From Boesenbergia rotunda (lineage: Eukaryota; Streptophyta; Magnoliopsida; Zingiberales; Zingiberaceae), in NCBI GenBank assembly GCA_024364735.1, contig JAGFNQ010005207.1:1-64000 (forward strand): 64,000 nucleotides of DNA. The letters run 5' to 3'. The notes below the pieces were generated by a model. It was not told the origin of the DNA. It saw nothing but the letters and a program-made list of their open reading frames with translations, and made no database searches. Each line of letters starts with the position of its first letter. Position 1 is the stretch's first letter. The position numbers and the translations under genes are program-made. This document shows positions 35,010 to 47,339 of this stretch, one piece after another.

Positions 35010-37245
35010 TTTTGGGACCGGGTGCATGTTGACATGGATACGGGTTCGTAATTTTAAAGTTTAATTACGTGCAGCGGAAGGTTTAGCATAAATAATTTCT
35101 TAAATTATTTTAACCACGTATCTAGCATGCAATCATAAGTTGTGGAGACATGATCATAAATTAAAATTTTGCAAAAAGTAAACTAATTTACTTAATACCT
35201 CGCGTAACTCGTAGAAAGGGACGAGATCCAACCGTAGCGTCCCTTGGAAGCTCCGCCTCTATTTACGTCCACGCCGAGTCCTCTTCGGGATGACTTCGCA
35301 AAGCCACGAGTTTCGCGCCGACAAGAACTACTAGATTCTCCAAAGGCACGACAAGAATATCAAGAGAGGGAGATGGAAGACTAACCACCAAGTAACGGAA
35401 TCAAGATTCTGGGGAAGGAAGGAGTTGCGACCCGCTTCTTCTTCTTCTTCGGCACCTTCTTGGTGGATGTGGCTCACGACAACTAGAAGGGGCGTCGGCC
35501 CTAGAGGAGGGAGAGGGCGCCGGCCCTAGAGGAGGTAGAGGGCGCCGGCCCTAGAGGAGGTAGAGGGAGAGAAGGAGAGAGAGAGGGCTTGCTTCTTAAT
35601 CTCTTGATTAGAATTCAAGCCTTGCCTTGGTTCCTTTATATAGTAGCCTCTCCATCGCCAAGTCTCCCTTCTAACGGAATAAATTTTCATAAGAAATTTA
35701 TCATATAAATTTTTCTATGAATTATTCTGTTATGCCAAGTTTTATTTTAACTAAATTTATAATAAAACATACACATCTCCCCTTTTATTATGGAATAAAT
35801 TTTCACAAAAAATTTATTATATAGATTTTTCTTATCATGGAAAAATCAATTCATAATTGATTTTATAAAATAAAATAAATCAATCCAAGGTTTATTTTAT
35901 TTTCCATGAAAATAAATCTCTTTATATAAATTTCTTTATCCATAATTTTATAAAACAAATCGCGTTTGATTTATTTTATAATTTAAACAAAATAATTTGG
36001 TTTCTCTACTCATTGTGGCCGGCTAAACCAAAGAGGGTGGGGACCCTCTTTGGCCGGCCAAACCAAGCCGTCTCCTTGCGAATTAAACTCATTTAATTCG
36101 TCCAATAAGCCTTCAAAAGACTTAGCCATTTTAAGCTTTCGGTGCGCCTCTGATTAATTCAGATTCGACTTATATCTCTTGATCGAAAAATCTAATTTTC
36201 AACTCATTTTAAATCCCTCGGATTACTCGTAGTGCGTGTGACTAAATAGGCTTTCGATTTATGTTGGTCGTCTATAATTAACCAATTATAGAACGATCAT
36301 GAGTGGCACCTAGTAGTACATCATGATCCCCAATTAATCGAAAGATCAACGGTTGACCTCAGAAATAATTCTGAAACCCTTCAGCAGCTATATTGAGTTG
36401 TGCCCCATTCCCTTCACCATCTTATACCCACTTGGTTCAGGACACGGTCTATGTGTGTTAGTCCCCACTAGGCTGACTACGTCACACCTAGCCCAAGTAA
36501 TGTCTTTCTCATCCAACGGATTCTAATTACTCTCATGTTTCCTAGAGATTCATACTCGGAACATGTTGTACTCTGGCCAGAGGCTTCGAGTAACAATCCG
36601 ACGATAGGCCTTGGGTATACATCTCCTCGCAAGGAGTGGTGAATCCTTTGTGGGCTGTTCAAACATCTTCGGGCACTTCGGCTTATACCCAACCATCCTG
36701 GGTCCACACCTCCTTAGAGATGCTTGCTTAAGATGTCAAAGTATAAGTCTCCATTACCAAGATGACTTGAACACCGCAAGTCAAAGGAACATCGCACTTA
36801 AGCTGCAGTAAGACTTTCATTGACATATCTATATGTAGATTACCATATGAAGTCTTACAGCTAGTCACTCCAATGAACTAGTTCCCTTAACTAGCATCCA
36901 TGTTTATCTCCGGACATCCCAATGTCACCAGCCAGTGAGAATCAGCTGATTAGAGAATAACCCATGCTAGTCTCAACAAAATTGATAGTGTCCGTATTTA
37001 TCAATTCATCGACTAGGAACAATTTCAATATTTCACGATTGCACATGTAGAGATAATCACTAGTTGTGAATTCATCACAAATTCTCTCATGCTGTGAATT
37101 GTATTGCGGACATTCAGTAAATGAGTTCAAGATCTCAATCAAATACATGAACATGTATACTCAAATAGTGAATATTCATTTATTAAAGTAAATAATTAGA
37201 ATCATAAGGCGATTGCCTTAGGACACTTCTCTCATATTACTAACA
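35010..37245 (-). repeat. Copia-2 5' LTR (2236 bp)
   Basis: Pairs with 20622-22855. On the minus strand it ends CCCAAAA, where the 3' LTR keeps CCCAACA, so the terminal dinucleotide has mutated. It holds the TATATAAAG box near 35640 and three GC-rich 25-bp units around 35490-35565. Intact TGTTAG start at 37245. Confidence 0.94.
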
Positions 37246-37250
37246 ATCCT

Positions 37251-37519
37251 CCCCATCGGAGTCACTGCTATTATTTGTATAACCGAAGATAAACCAACTA
37301 TTAATTTTATTTGTCAAAAAGTAAGGTTGACAAGATAATAAAATTAATGGGTAAAATCTTATCTTATAAATGTTCGAATTAGTATACATCCACACTATCG
37401 TGGCATACAAAATTCACGGTGTTTTGAGGTGTTGGTGAATTTAAAATTTTATTGTTTGAGGAATCAATATTATTTTAAATTCTAATATTTTGACCAATAT
37501 GATTCTCAAGTTTTTTAAA
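37251..37519 (+). other. Copia-3 leader, second part
   Basis: AT-rich non-coding sequence joining the Copia-2 insertion site to the gag start. Continues 19842-20621. Confidence 0.7.
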
Positions 37520-38300
37520 ATGGCTTTCAACCCACTTGCTGTGATTTTAAAAGAAAACAAACTTACTGGTCCCAATTATATTGATTGGAAAAAGAACTTG
37601 GATATTATCTTGACTGCTGAGGAGTACAAATTTGTACTCTTTTAGATTTGTCCCACTAAGCCTAGAGATGATTCTAGTAAAGAGGAGAAAGAGAGTTATA
37701 GGAAGTGGATAAAGGCAGATGAGATGGCATGGTGTTACATTTTGGCTTCCATGTCAAATGTACTGCAACATCAACATCAGGCCTTCACCACTGCCTATGA
37801 CATGATGCTCAATCTCAAGGAACACTTGGGTCACCAGAATCGGGCTGCTAGGCAAGAGGCTATGAGGAACTTAATGACGACCACCATGCCTGAGGGAACA
37901 CCCGTGAGGGATCATGTTCTCAAGATGATGGCTCATTTGAATGAGATGGAAGTCTTTGGAGCTAAATCGATGGGGAAACCCATGTCGATATCATTCTCCA
38001 GACGCTACCCAAGAGTTTTGAACAGCTTTGCCTGAATTACAACATGAACAAAAGGATGTATTCATTGGCGAAACTTCTGATAGAACTCCAGGCAGCAGAA
38101 GGGCTATTTTGTCAAAGTGCTCAAGTTTACTTTATTGGAAATGTTTCTACTTCTAAGCCGAAAGGCAAGAATAGGAAGAAACAAGGTGGTTCGACATAGC
38201 GGTTGGATCTCAATGACCTCAGGCTGGATTGAAGAAGCTGAAAGGCAAGTGCTTCATATGCAAGCAGACTGGACATTAGAAGGTGGACTGCCCCCGCCGA
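37520..38300 (+). pseudogene. gag: Copia-3 gag (broken)
   Basis: Starts ATG at 37520 (MAFNPLAVILKENKLTGPNYIDW). An in-frame TAG follows FVLF near 37642. The capsid frame is open again from 37724 (WCYILASMSNVLQHQHQ) to about 37965, where a frameshift sends it to a false stop. Later parts read in other frames (QLQAAEG-like region near 38085). The zinc knuckle at 38250-38291 is CFICKQTGH-stop-KVDC, so a stop lies inside the CX2CX4HX4C motif. Capsid/nucleocapsid precursor of a copia element, non-functional. Confidence 0.88.
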
Positions 38301-39523
38301 AAGGAGAACAATAAAGGTATATCTTTTTCATTAGTTGTTGAAACATGTTCAGCGATGCAATCTACCGCTACTTGGTGTGTAGATACGGGAGACACTGATC
38401 ATGTCAGCAATTCATTGCAGGGGTTCCAAGAAACCAGACGACTACATGAGGGCGAGATTACTGTCTACATTGGCAATGCTATGGAGGTGGCGGCATTGCA
38501 ATGGGAGATGTTTATTTATCTTTTGATAAGAAAAAATGTTTGGTTTTGAGAAATTGTCTTTACGTACCTTGTTTTAGAAAGTATTTAAATTCAGTTCCTA
38601 AATTATTTATGGATGGATATTCTATTTCTTTTAATGATAGGGTTGTTATCAAAAGGAATAGAGAGATTATCTGTTATGGTGTGTTGGTCGGCAATTTATA
38701 TACTCTTAATCCAATATCTCCCACGATGTAATTAGAAATTAATAACACATCTTCTAATTCTCATAATAAGAGAAATGAACCTTCGAAAATGAACCAGACA
38801 TATCTTGGGCATCTAAGGTTGGGTCATATTAACTTCAGTAGAATTCAAAGGTTGATAGCCGATGGACCTTTGGGTTCATTAGTGGTGGAAGACTTCCCAA
38901 CCTGTGAATATTGCTTGGAAGGAAAAAATGACCAAGAGGCCTTTTAAGGCCAAGGGGTATATCGCCAAAGAAGTGTTGGAATTGGTTCATTCTGATCTGT
39001 GCGATCCTATGTCTATCCAGGCAAGAGGTGGCTTTGAATATTTCATCTCATTTATAGACGACTATTCAAGGTATGGATACATTTACTTGATGCGCCGCAA
39101 GTCTGAGTGCTTTGACAAGTTCATAGAGTACAAGGCTGATGTGGAGAAACATCATGGTAAAAGTATCAAGACACTACGATCTGATCGTGGTGGTGAGTAC
39201 CTCTTGAGAGAGTTTAGGAGTTACTTGTTAGAGGCTAGGATTCAATCCCAATTATCCGCACCTGGTGCACTCCAACAGAATGGTCTGGCGGAGTGAAGGA
39301 ATAGGACTCTTATGGAGATGGTTAAATCAATGATGAGTTATTCTGAATTACCAAATTCGTTCTGGGGGTATATATGCTTTGGAGACAGCAGTTTATATTC
39401 TGAACTTGGTAGCTTCTAAATTAGTACCCTCTACTCTCATTGAATTGTGGAATGGGCATTAGCCTAGTCTGAGACATATTCGGATTTGGGGTAGTCCTAC
39501 ACATGTGCTGAAGGGAGATGCTG
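38301..39523 (+). pseudogene. pol: Copia-3 protease-integrase segment (broken)
   Basis: The protease motif WCVDTGDTDHV lies near 38372. Frameshifts follow near 38500 and 38730. The integrase zinc region reads LRLGHINFSR and CEYCLEGK. The core has HSDLC, LRSDRGGEY and NGLAE, so D-D-E is present. The codon after the catalytic Glu is TGA (39294-39296) where relatives have Arg. The remaining integrase to 39523 is open only in pieces, and the solo LTR 39524-43025 interrupts it. Confidence 0.87.
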
Positions 39524-42500
39524 TGTAAAATACGGTGATTCGAAAATCCGGACCAGAAAATTTTTCGAGATTTTTCCGGATTGAGCCTAGGGTTTTCTGT
39601 CCTACGGGAGGAGCCCAAGGGACTTTATTGTAAAAAGAACTTAAAAATTTATTAAGGGCTTCATTGAAGAAAAACCTTAAATAGTTGGCTTAAGTAAATT
39701 TACCTAAAGTTAAGGAGCTTTCAGGTGGACTCTTAAATTACGAATGAGTAAATAATTTAACCCTAGAAAGTTATTGAAGGGGAATACACAGATTTAGAGG
39801 GTTAAATAGCTAAAACCCTTACTTTAAGGGTAGAATTAAAATTTATAAAAGTTGAGGGGCCTCTCTGTAAAAAGTCTTCATCTTATAACCCCACCCTTCG
39901 CTCGGCCGCAGCCAAAACCCGCAGCCACACCCGAGCCCTAAGCCTCCGCCGCAGCTATTTCCTTCCTTCGCGTGACCTAGCCGCCACCACGCCGGACTCC
40001 TTTCCTCTCCGTTCGCCGTAGCCTCTTCCCCGTGCCCTAGCGCTGATGCCGCTTATCTCTCCACGCAACGACGGGTGTATTGGGGAGTACTCGGCTTCCT
40101 TGCGATCGTATTGCGTCTCCTCTTCACATGAAGCCGAGGGATCCCTAGAGACAGAGATGCGCTTGGAGATCGCAATTTGAGTCGTAGTAGCAGCGACTAA
40201 TAGAGGTGACTGGGAACTTTGGACCGAAGAGGAAATAGTTAGGGAAGGGAAGATTCCTGCCATGAGCTGAACAGGTATGGGTTGTTAGCATTTTCCTTTG
40301 GCAAGATTTTTTTTATCTGTGTTATACTCTAATTTCTCTCCTTTTACCTACTGTGAGCATGAATGTATGGATCGAGTGTTCGTGAGGAGTTGTGTTGAGA
40401 AGGAGAGCTTCACATGTTCATTGCCTGATCGGTTGGATTTGAGTAGCTGAATTTTGGCCTGCCATCAAAGGTAAGATATGATACGATCAATACTGATCCT
40501 GTCTGATTTCCAATGTCAGTCTTGTTGCTCTTAAATCAGTAGATTGTAGATGAAGTTCTTATTTGAGTCACTGTTCTGAGCTCCTCAAGAATTTCACTTA
40601 TCCTCCTTATGTTGGCACCATATTTGTTCTGATTTGGGAATTTCTTACCGTGAACCTTGTGATTGAGTTTCTAGGGTTAAAGCATATTCGGTTCTAGATC
40701 TCCTGGTGGATTTTTATAGTTTATTGTAGATCTGATGTTGTGGCATGTTTTTGCTAGGCTAGGTGTTGTAGAGTTTTTCCTTTGAATTGGACTTGATCTA
40801 GTTTATTTTGAAGGACCTGATTTGGGCTGTTGTAATTGCTGTCGTGAGCAACCATTTCGATGTGTGTTTTGGGCTGGTGTAGTTCTGTGTTTGCTTCTAT
40901 GATGGCTGATCTGAATTGTCCTGCTATTGTGAGTTAGTTTAATTAGGATATGTTCATGATTTTGTCTTGTTTGGAGCTTTGGATCAGGTTTCAGAATTGG
41001 TTTTTTTGTGGGTTTGTGTTCTTGCATCAGTTCATGGAAAATAGAACTGTTTATTTGGTATTGAGATTGGAGGTTGATTAGCATGATGAATTAGTGTAGC
41101 TGGATTGATGTTATTGCTGTATGGATGGTCACAGTAATGGAATAGATTGTTTTCGAATGTTTGGTACTAGGAATCTATAGTCCGTCTTGTACCTTGAGTT
41201 GTGCTTGCTGTGTGTTTTGGAAGAGCTAGGGATTAACCTACGGGTTAGGTTTTATTTGGAATGTAAGCCTAATGGGTTAATTTGATAAATTTAGGTTTCA
41301 AAACCTACTTTGGAATCTATTCGGGGTGATATGGGATAAATAAGGGTTAATCATCTAATTATGGTTAATTAGATGAAACGACGATAATTAGAATGATCCT
41401 AATTATATAGAATAGCTCAGTTAGCTATATATTACATATTATTGTAGCTAAACATTATGACTTTGATACAGGGCATTGATTGGAGTTATCATTGCTGATT
41501 ACCAGATAGGAGATTCTTTCTGATACGAGCATCTTACGATTGAGGCGGGTACCCTTTGACTTATCTTTTAGATATTGTCATATTGCTATGCATGGTTGGT
41601 TATAGATAACAGTAAGATTATACGCTAGCCTTGTTTATTATGCATGTCCTGGATACTTGTTAGTTATCCCTGAGTTATTATGCATGTTCTGGATACTTGT
41701 TAGTTATCCCTGAGTTATTATGCCTGTTCTGGATACTTGTTAGTTATCCCTGAGTTATTATGCCTGTTCTGGATACTTGTTAGTTATCCCTGAGTTATTA
41801 TGCCTGTTCTGGATACTTGTTAGTTATCCCTGAGTTATTATGCCTGTTCTGGATACTTGTTAGTTATCCCTGAGTTATTATGCTGTTAGTTCCTTACAGT
41901 CTCAGGTATGTGTATCTATCATACACCATCCTTGCACTGTTGCATGCCGGCGATCAGCGACTTCCTTGTGGTTGAGCCTAATCGTCTTCCGGTACATGAC
42001 CTGCACACACGGCCACTCATGGGTTAGTGGATACCGTAGGTGTGTGCATTTGCTCTGTATTGCTCCGTTCGGCCACTATGAGGAGGGTGAGCGCGGGCGT
42101 GGTAGCAAGCAGGGGTCCCTTCTCGTACTGAGCCACGAGGAGATGAGAGCGGAGCTCCCCCATTGCTTGGGGTAGAGGGGTGGTCCCTCGCCAGCATCCT
42201 GTCCACCCGGTCACTCAGGAGCAGTGATGGCAGAGTGCGTACAGTTGTCAGAGCCCTACCCGTTCAGACGTCCCTATGACAGGTGTACGATGATCTGTCT
42301 GGTGTCAGGGGTGACACATGTCATTGCACCATGTGCATACTTTGCATCGTGCATTGTTTGCTGCACTTGATTCTTGCACTTGTTTGACATGCATATTCTG
42401 GAGACTTGTTATTTGAGATTATATGACTAATGATATTTCCATGGTACTCATTGTCTTCTTTTCAGGTTAGCTGGATTCTGGTATGTATCTACCTCAGTAT

Positions 42501-43025
42501 TTCCAGTACTAGTTTTTCCATATTGTTGATATGAGACTGTATTAACGTAGATACTTATTGTTATTATAACATACTATGCATATCTGCTGGGTATTCGCTG
42601 AGTTATGGACTCACCCCGTTGCCATATATTTTTATTTCAGGTTGAGATACTTGGAGTCGCCAGAAGAGCCCAGCAGCCAGTCCCTACCCGTCGCGATGGC
42701 ATAGTTTTGTTTTGTACTTAGTAGTGTCTATTTTTATATTTACTTATTGGACTTGTATATGTCTTGGGAGTATGTCGTGTGCCCTAAGGGGTTTTTGTGT
42801 ATTGGTTGTTTCGTCGTAAGTCGGACCGGTCCGCAGTCAGGTATGATTTACCTTGTGTTATGGTCAGTTTATGTTTTAGTTTTGAGGCCTGAGGCCAAAT
42901 ATATATAATTAAACTGCGTGGTGATGTCTAGTATGTTCTGTGTATGTGTAAATTGTCCGCCGGACAGGGGAAGTGCTGTCCGATTTTCTATTGGATCAGC
43001 GGCTCCTGGGTCTCGGGGCGTGACA
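39524..43025 (+). mobile_element. Solo gypsy-type LTR in Copia-3 integrase
   Basis: TGTAAAATACGG to GGGGCGTGACA, 3502 bp, flanked by TGCTG at 39519-39523 and 43026-43030. No coding domain, primer site or polypurine tract inside, so it is a solo LTR. Length and the TGTA start suggest a Tekay/Del-type gypsy family, distinct from the TGTAACG group. Short frames are unsupported. Confidence 0.87.
41641..41880 (+). repeat. 40-bp tandem repeat, 6 copies
   Basis: Six units of 40 bp containing GGATACTTGTTAGTTATCCC. The first two have TGCATG and the last four TGCCTG, showing how it expanded. No spacers, so not CRISPR. Confidence 0.95.
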
Positions 43026-44400
43026 TGCTGATAAGTTGGAATCTCATACAGAAGTATACTTGTTTGTAGGCTATCCTAGAGGAACGAAAGGTGTTTTGTT
43101 TTATAGTGCTAAAGATCAGAAGGTCATCGTTAGTACAAATGCCCGATTTTTAGAAGAGGACTATGTAATGAACCACAAGCCCATGAGTAAGATTATTCTA
43201 GAGGAAATGAGAGGGGAAGTTCCTACTTCAGTACCAACGGTATAGGAGGATATACCACAAGTGACTGCACCGCGTATTACAGATGATACACAAGTAGTAT
43301 CTCGTCGTAGTGGGAGTGTTGTTAGACAACCTGACAGATTCATGTTCTTGAGCGAGTGTTCCGACTGGGTCCCTGATGAACAGGCGATGAACTCTGAGAT
43401 AAAGATTCATGTTCTTGAGCGAGTGTTGTTAGACAACCTGACGAGGCAGTCCAAGATAAAGATGTAGTATTTTGGCAAAAGGCGATGAACTCTGAGATAA
43501 AATCTATGAATTCTAATCAAGTTTGGGAGCTAGTAGAACCACCTGATGGTATAAAAACCATTGGATATAAGTGGATCTACAAAAGGAAGAGAGGATCAAA
43601 CGGAAAGATGGAAACCTTTAAATCAAGGCTTGTTGCGAAGGGGTATACTCAGAAAGAGGGGATCGATTATGAGGAAATTTTTTCGCTGGTAGCCATGCTT
43701 AAGTCTATCTGGATTCTCTTGTCTATTGCCACTCATATAGATTATGAGGTTTGGAAAATGGATGTTAAGACAGCTTTCCTTAATGGAAGTCTTGAAGAAA
43801 ACATCTATATGAAGCAACCAGAGGGATTCATTGCAAAAGCCAAAGAGCATCTTGTGTGCAAGCTTAATCTATCCATTTATGGATTGAAGCAAGCTTCAAG
43901 ATCTTGGAACATCCAGTTTGATGAGGTAATCCAGTCTTACGGATTCATACAATGTCTGTATGAGTCATGTGTATACAAGAGAAGTAACAGAAACATAGTG
44001 GTATTTCTTGTACTATACGTAGATGACATTTTGCTCATTGGCAACAATGTCTAAGTGTTGTCAGACGTAAGGGTATGATTGTCCAAACAGTTTGATATGA
44101 AGGACTTGGGAGAAGCTGGACATATCCTTGGGATCAAAGTTATAAGGGATCGCAAGAGAAGGATGTTGTGTTTATCTCAAGCTTCGTATATTGACACTAT
44201 CCTAGCTTGTTTTAGCATGCAAAACTCCAAGAAAGGTTTTCTGCCTTTTTGGCATGGAGTACCTTTATCTAAGGAGATGTGTCCTAAAACATCAAAGGAG
44301 ATAGAGGAGATGAAGGCAGTTTCTTATGCTTCGTCTGTAGGAAGCCTAATGTATGCTATGTTATGTATGAGACCGGATATCTGCTTTGCCATGGGCATGG
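43026..44400 (+). pseudogene. pol: Copia-3 integrase end and reverse transcriptase (broken)
   Basis: 43036-43245 is the integrase C-terminal GYPRGTKGVLFYSAKDQKV. A scrambled duplicated stretch follows at 43318-43505. RT starts near 43485 with SNQVWELVEPPDG and has KSRLVAKGYTQKEGIDY, MDVKTAFLNGSLEE and YVDDILLIGNN (near 44020). A stop follows at 44052, and another a few codons later near 44073. It then reads MKDLGEAGHILGIKVIRDR to RPDICFAMGM, where the Angela solo LTR 44401-46705 cuts it. RT catalytic Asp residues are present. Confidence 0.9.
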
Positions 44401-46705
44401 TGTTGGGACCGGGTGCATGTTGACGAGGATACGGGTTCGTAAATTTTAATATATTTACGTGCAGCGGAAGAATTAGCATGAATAATTTCTCAAATTATTT
44501 TTTAACCACGTATCTAGCATGCGACCTTATGATGTGTGGACATGATCATAAATTAAAATTTTACAGAAAGTAAACTAATTTACTCAATACCTCGCGTAAC
44601 TCGAAGTAAGGGACGAGATCCAACCGGAGCGTCCCTTGGAAGCTCCGCCTCTATTCGCGTCCACGCCGAGTTCTCTTCGGGATGACTTCGCAAAGCCACG
44701 AGTTTTGTGCCGACGAGAACTACTAGATTCTCTAAAGGCACAACTAGAATATCAAGAGAGAGAGATAGAAACTAACCACCAAATAACGGAATCAAGATTC
44801 CGTGAAGGGAAGAAGGAGTCGCGACCCGCTTCGTCTTGGTGGTGGCTCACGGCAAGGGAGGTGGTGCCGGCCCTAGAGGGTGAAAGAGGCGCCGGCCATA
44901 GAGAGAGAAGGGGCGCCGGCCCTAGAGAGAGAAAGGGTGGGTGCCGACCCTAGAGAGAGAGAGAGGGAGAGTATGAGAGAGAGAGAGGACTTCTTAATCT
45001 CTTGATAATTCAATTGAGGAATTCAAGCCTAGCCTTGGTTCCTTTATATAGTAGCCTCTCTATCGCCAAGTCTCCTCTTTTAACGGAATAAATTTTCATA
45101 AGAAATTTATCCTATAAATTTTCTTATGAATTATTCCGTTATGCCAAGTTTTATTATAACTAAATTTATAATAAAGCAAATACATCTCTCCTTTTATTAT
45201 GGAATAAAATTTACAAGAAATTTATAAATTTTTCTTATCATGGAAAAATCAATTCATAATTGATTTTATAAAATTAAAATAAACTGATCCATGGTTCATT
45301 TTAATTTCCATAAAAAGAATAAACTTCTATAAATTTCTTTATATAAATTTCTTTATATAAATCTCTTTATATAAATTTCATTATATATAGATTTATTTAT
45401 CCATAATTTTATAAAACAAATCATGCTTGATTTATTTTATAAAATAAACCAAATAAATTGGTTTTCTCTCCTTGTATTGGCCGGCCAAACCAAAGAGGGT
45501 GGGTACCCTCTTTGGCCGGCCACATCAAGCCAAACCTTCGCGAATTAAACTCATTTAATTCGCCCAATAAGCCTTCAAAAGACTTAGCCATTTTAAGCTT
45601 CCGTTGCGCCTCTGATTAATTCAGATTCAACTTATTTCTCTTGATCGAAAAATTCAATTTTCAACTCGTTTTAAATCCCTCAGATTACTCGTAGTGCGTG
45701 TGACTAAATAGGCTTTCGATTTATGTTGGCCGTCTATAATCAACCAATTATAGAACGATCATGAGTGGCACCTAGTAGTACATCATGACCCCTAATTAAT
45801 CGAAAGATCAACGGTTGACCTCAGAAATAATTCTGAAACCCTTCAGCAGCTCTAATGAATCGTGCCTCATTCCCTAAACCATCTTATACCCACTTGGTTC
45901 AGGACATGGTCTGTGTGTGTTAGTCCTCACTAGGCTGACTACGTCACACCTAGCCCAAGTAACGTTCTCTCGTCCTTTGGATTTCTAATTACTCTCATTA
46001 TTTAAGAGACTCATACTCTAAACATGACATGCTCTGGCCAGAGGCTTTGAGTAACAATCCGACGATAGGCCTGGGTATACATCTCCTCGCAAGGAGTGGT
46101 GAATCCTTTGTAGGCTGTTCAAACATCTTCGGGCACTTCGGCTTATACCCAACCATCCTGGGTCCACACCTCCTTGGAGATGCTTGCTTAAGATGTTAAA
46201 GTATAAGTCTCCATGACCAAGATGACTTGAACACCGCAAGTCAAAGGATCATCGCACTTAAGCTGCAGTAAGAACTTCACTGACATGTCTATATATAGAC
46301 TACCATGTGAAGTTTTACAGTCAGTCACTCCAATGAACTAGTTCCCTTAACTAGCATTCATGTTTATCTTCGGACATCCCAATGTCACCTGCCAGTGAGA
46401 ATCAGCTGATTAGAGAATAACCCATGCTAGTCTCAACAGAATTGATAGTGTCCGTATTTATCAATTCTTCGACTAGGGATATTTTCAATACTTCACAATT
46501 ACACATGTAGAGATAATCACTAGTTGTGAATTCATCACAAATTTTCTCATGCTGTGAATTGTATTGCGAACATTCAGTAAATGAGTTTAAGATCCCAATC
46601 AAATACACAAACATGTATACTCAAATAGTGAATTTTCATTTATTAAAATAAATGTTTACAATCATAAGGCCATTGCCTTAGGACACTTCTCTCATATTAC
46701 TAACA
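44401..46705 (-). mobile_element. Solo Angela-type copia LTR
   Basis: Minus strand TGTTAGTAATATG...CCCAACA, 2305 bp, flanked by CATGG at 44396-44400 and 46706-46710. Same family as the Copia-1 and Copia-2 LTRs but more diverged; the GC-rich repeat block near 44867-44950 is differently expanded. No internal sequence remains. Confidence 0.94.
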
Positions 46706-47306
46706 CATGGTTAGCAGATATCAAATTAATCCAGGACAAGGACATTGGACTACAGTAAAATATATATTAAAGTACCTGAACAGGACTAGAGATTATATGC
46801 TAGTTTACCAAGCAGATCATTTGCTCCCTGTGGGTTACACGAATTCTGATTTCCAATCAGATAGGGATAACAGTAAGTCTACCTCGTGTTATGTGTTTAC
46901 TTTGGAAGGCAGAGCCATAGTATGAAGGAGTATCAAGAAGAAATGCGATGCGGACTCCACCATGGAAGCTGAGTATGTTGCAGCCTCTGAGGCAGCCAAA
47001 GAAGCTGTATGGCTCAGGAACTTCTTAATGGACTTAGAAGTGATTCTTAGTTTTCCCAGAGCTATCACAATTTATTATGATAATAGTGGTGCAGTAGCAA
47101 ACTCGAAGGAACCACGAGCCCATAAGGCATGTAAACACTTTGAGCGCAAGTACCACCTGATACGAGATATTGTAAAGCGAGGAGAAGTTATTGTCGTCAA
47201 GATTGCATCTGTGGATAACCTGGAAGATCCTTTCACTAAGGCCCTTCCAGTGAAAGCTTATGATAGGCATGTCGAGGGGATGAGAATTAGATGTATGACA
47301 GTTTGA
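46706..47306 (+). pseudogene. pol: Copia-3 RT end and RNase H
   Basis: Continues RT with VSRYQINPGQGHWTTVKYILKYL, then RNase H with GYTNSDFQSDRDNSKS, AEYVAASEAAKEAVW, YYDNSGAVANSKEPRAH and LEDPFTKALP. It stops with TGA at 47304-47306. One stop lies between GRAIV and RSIKKK (46923-46925), where relatives have Trp or similar. RNase H would remove template RNA during cDNA synthesis; the Asp/Glu positions are largely kept. Confidence 0.9.
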
Positions 47307-47324
47307 TGATAGCATAGTCTTTTA

Positions 47325-47339
47325 GTATAAGTGGGAGAT
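47325..47339 (+). promoter_or_regulatory. Copia-3 polypurine tract
   Basis: ATAAGTGGGAGAT next to the TGTTAGGATG start of the 3' LTR. Confidence 0.82.

Larger units (their letters stand above)
20622..37245 (-). mobile_element. Copia-2, complete Angela-like Ty1/copia element with two nested solo LTRs
   Basis: Both LTRs, primer site, leader, gag-pol and polypurine tract are present, flanked by ATCCT. Without the two nested solo LTRs and their duplications it is about 10.2 kb. It lies in reverse inside the leader of Copia-3. It is closely related to Copia-1 and to the solo LTR at 44401. The coding region is broken by at least three nonsense changes and a small deletion. Confidence 0.95.

Noticed and set aside
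41641..41880. Regular 40-bp repeats considered as a CRISPR array
   Set aside because: Units are directly abutting with no spacers, and the setting is a plant LTR.
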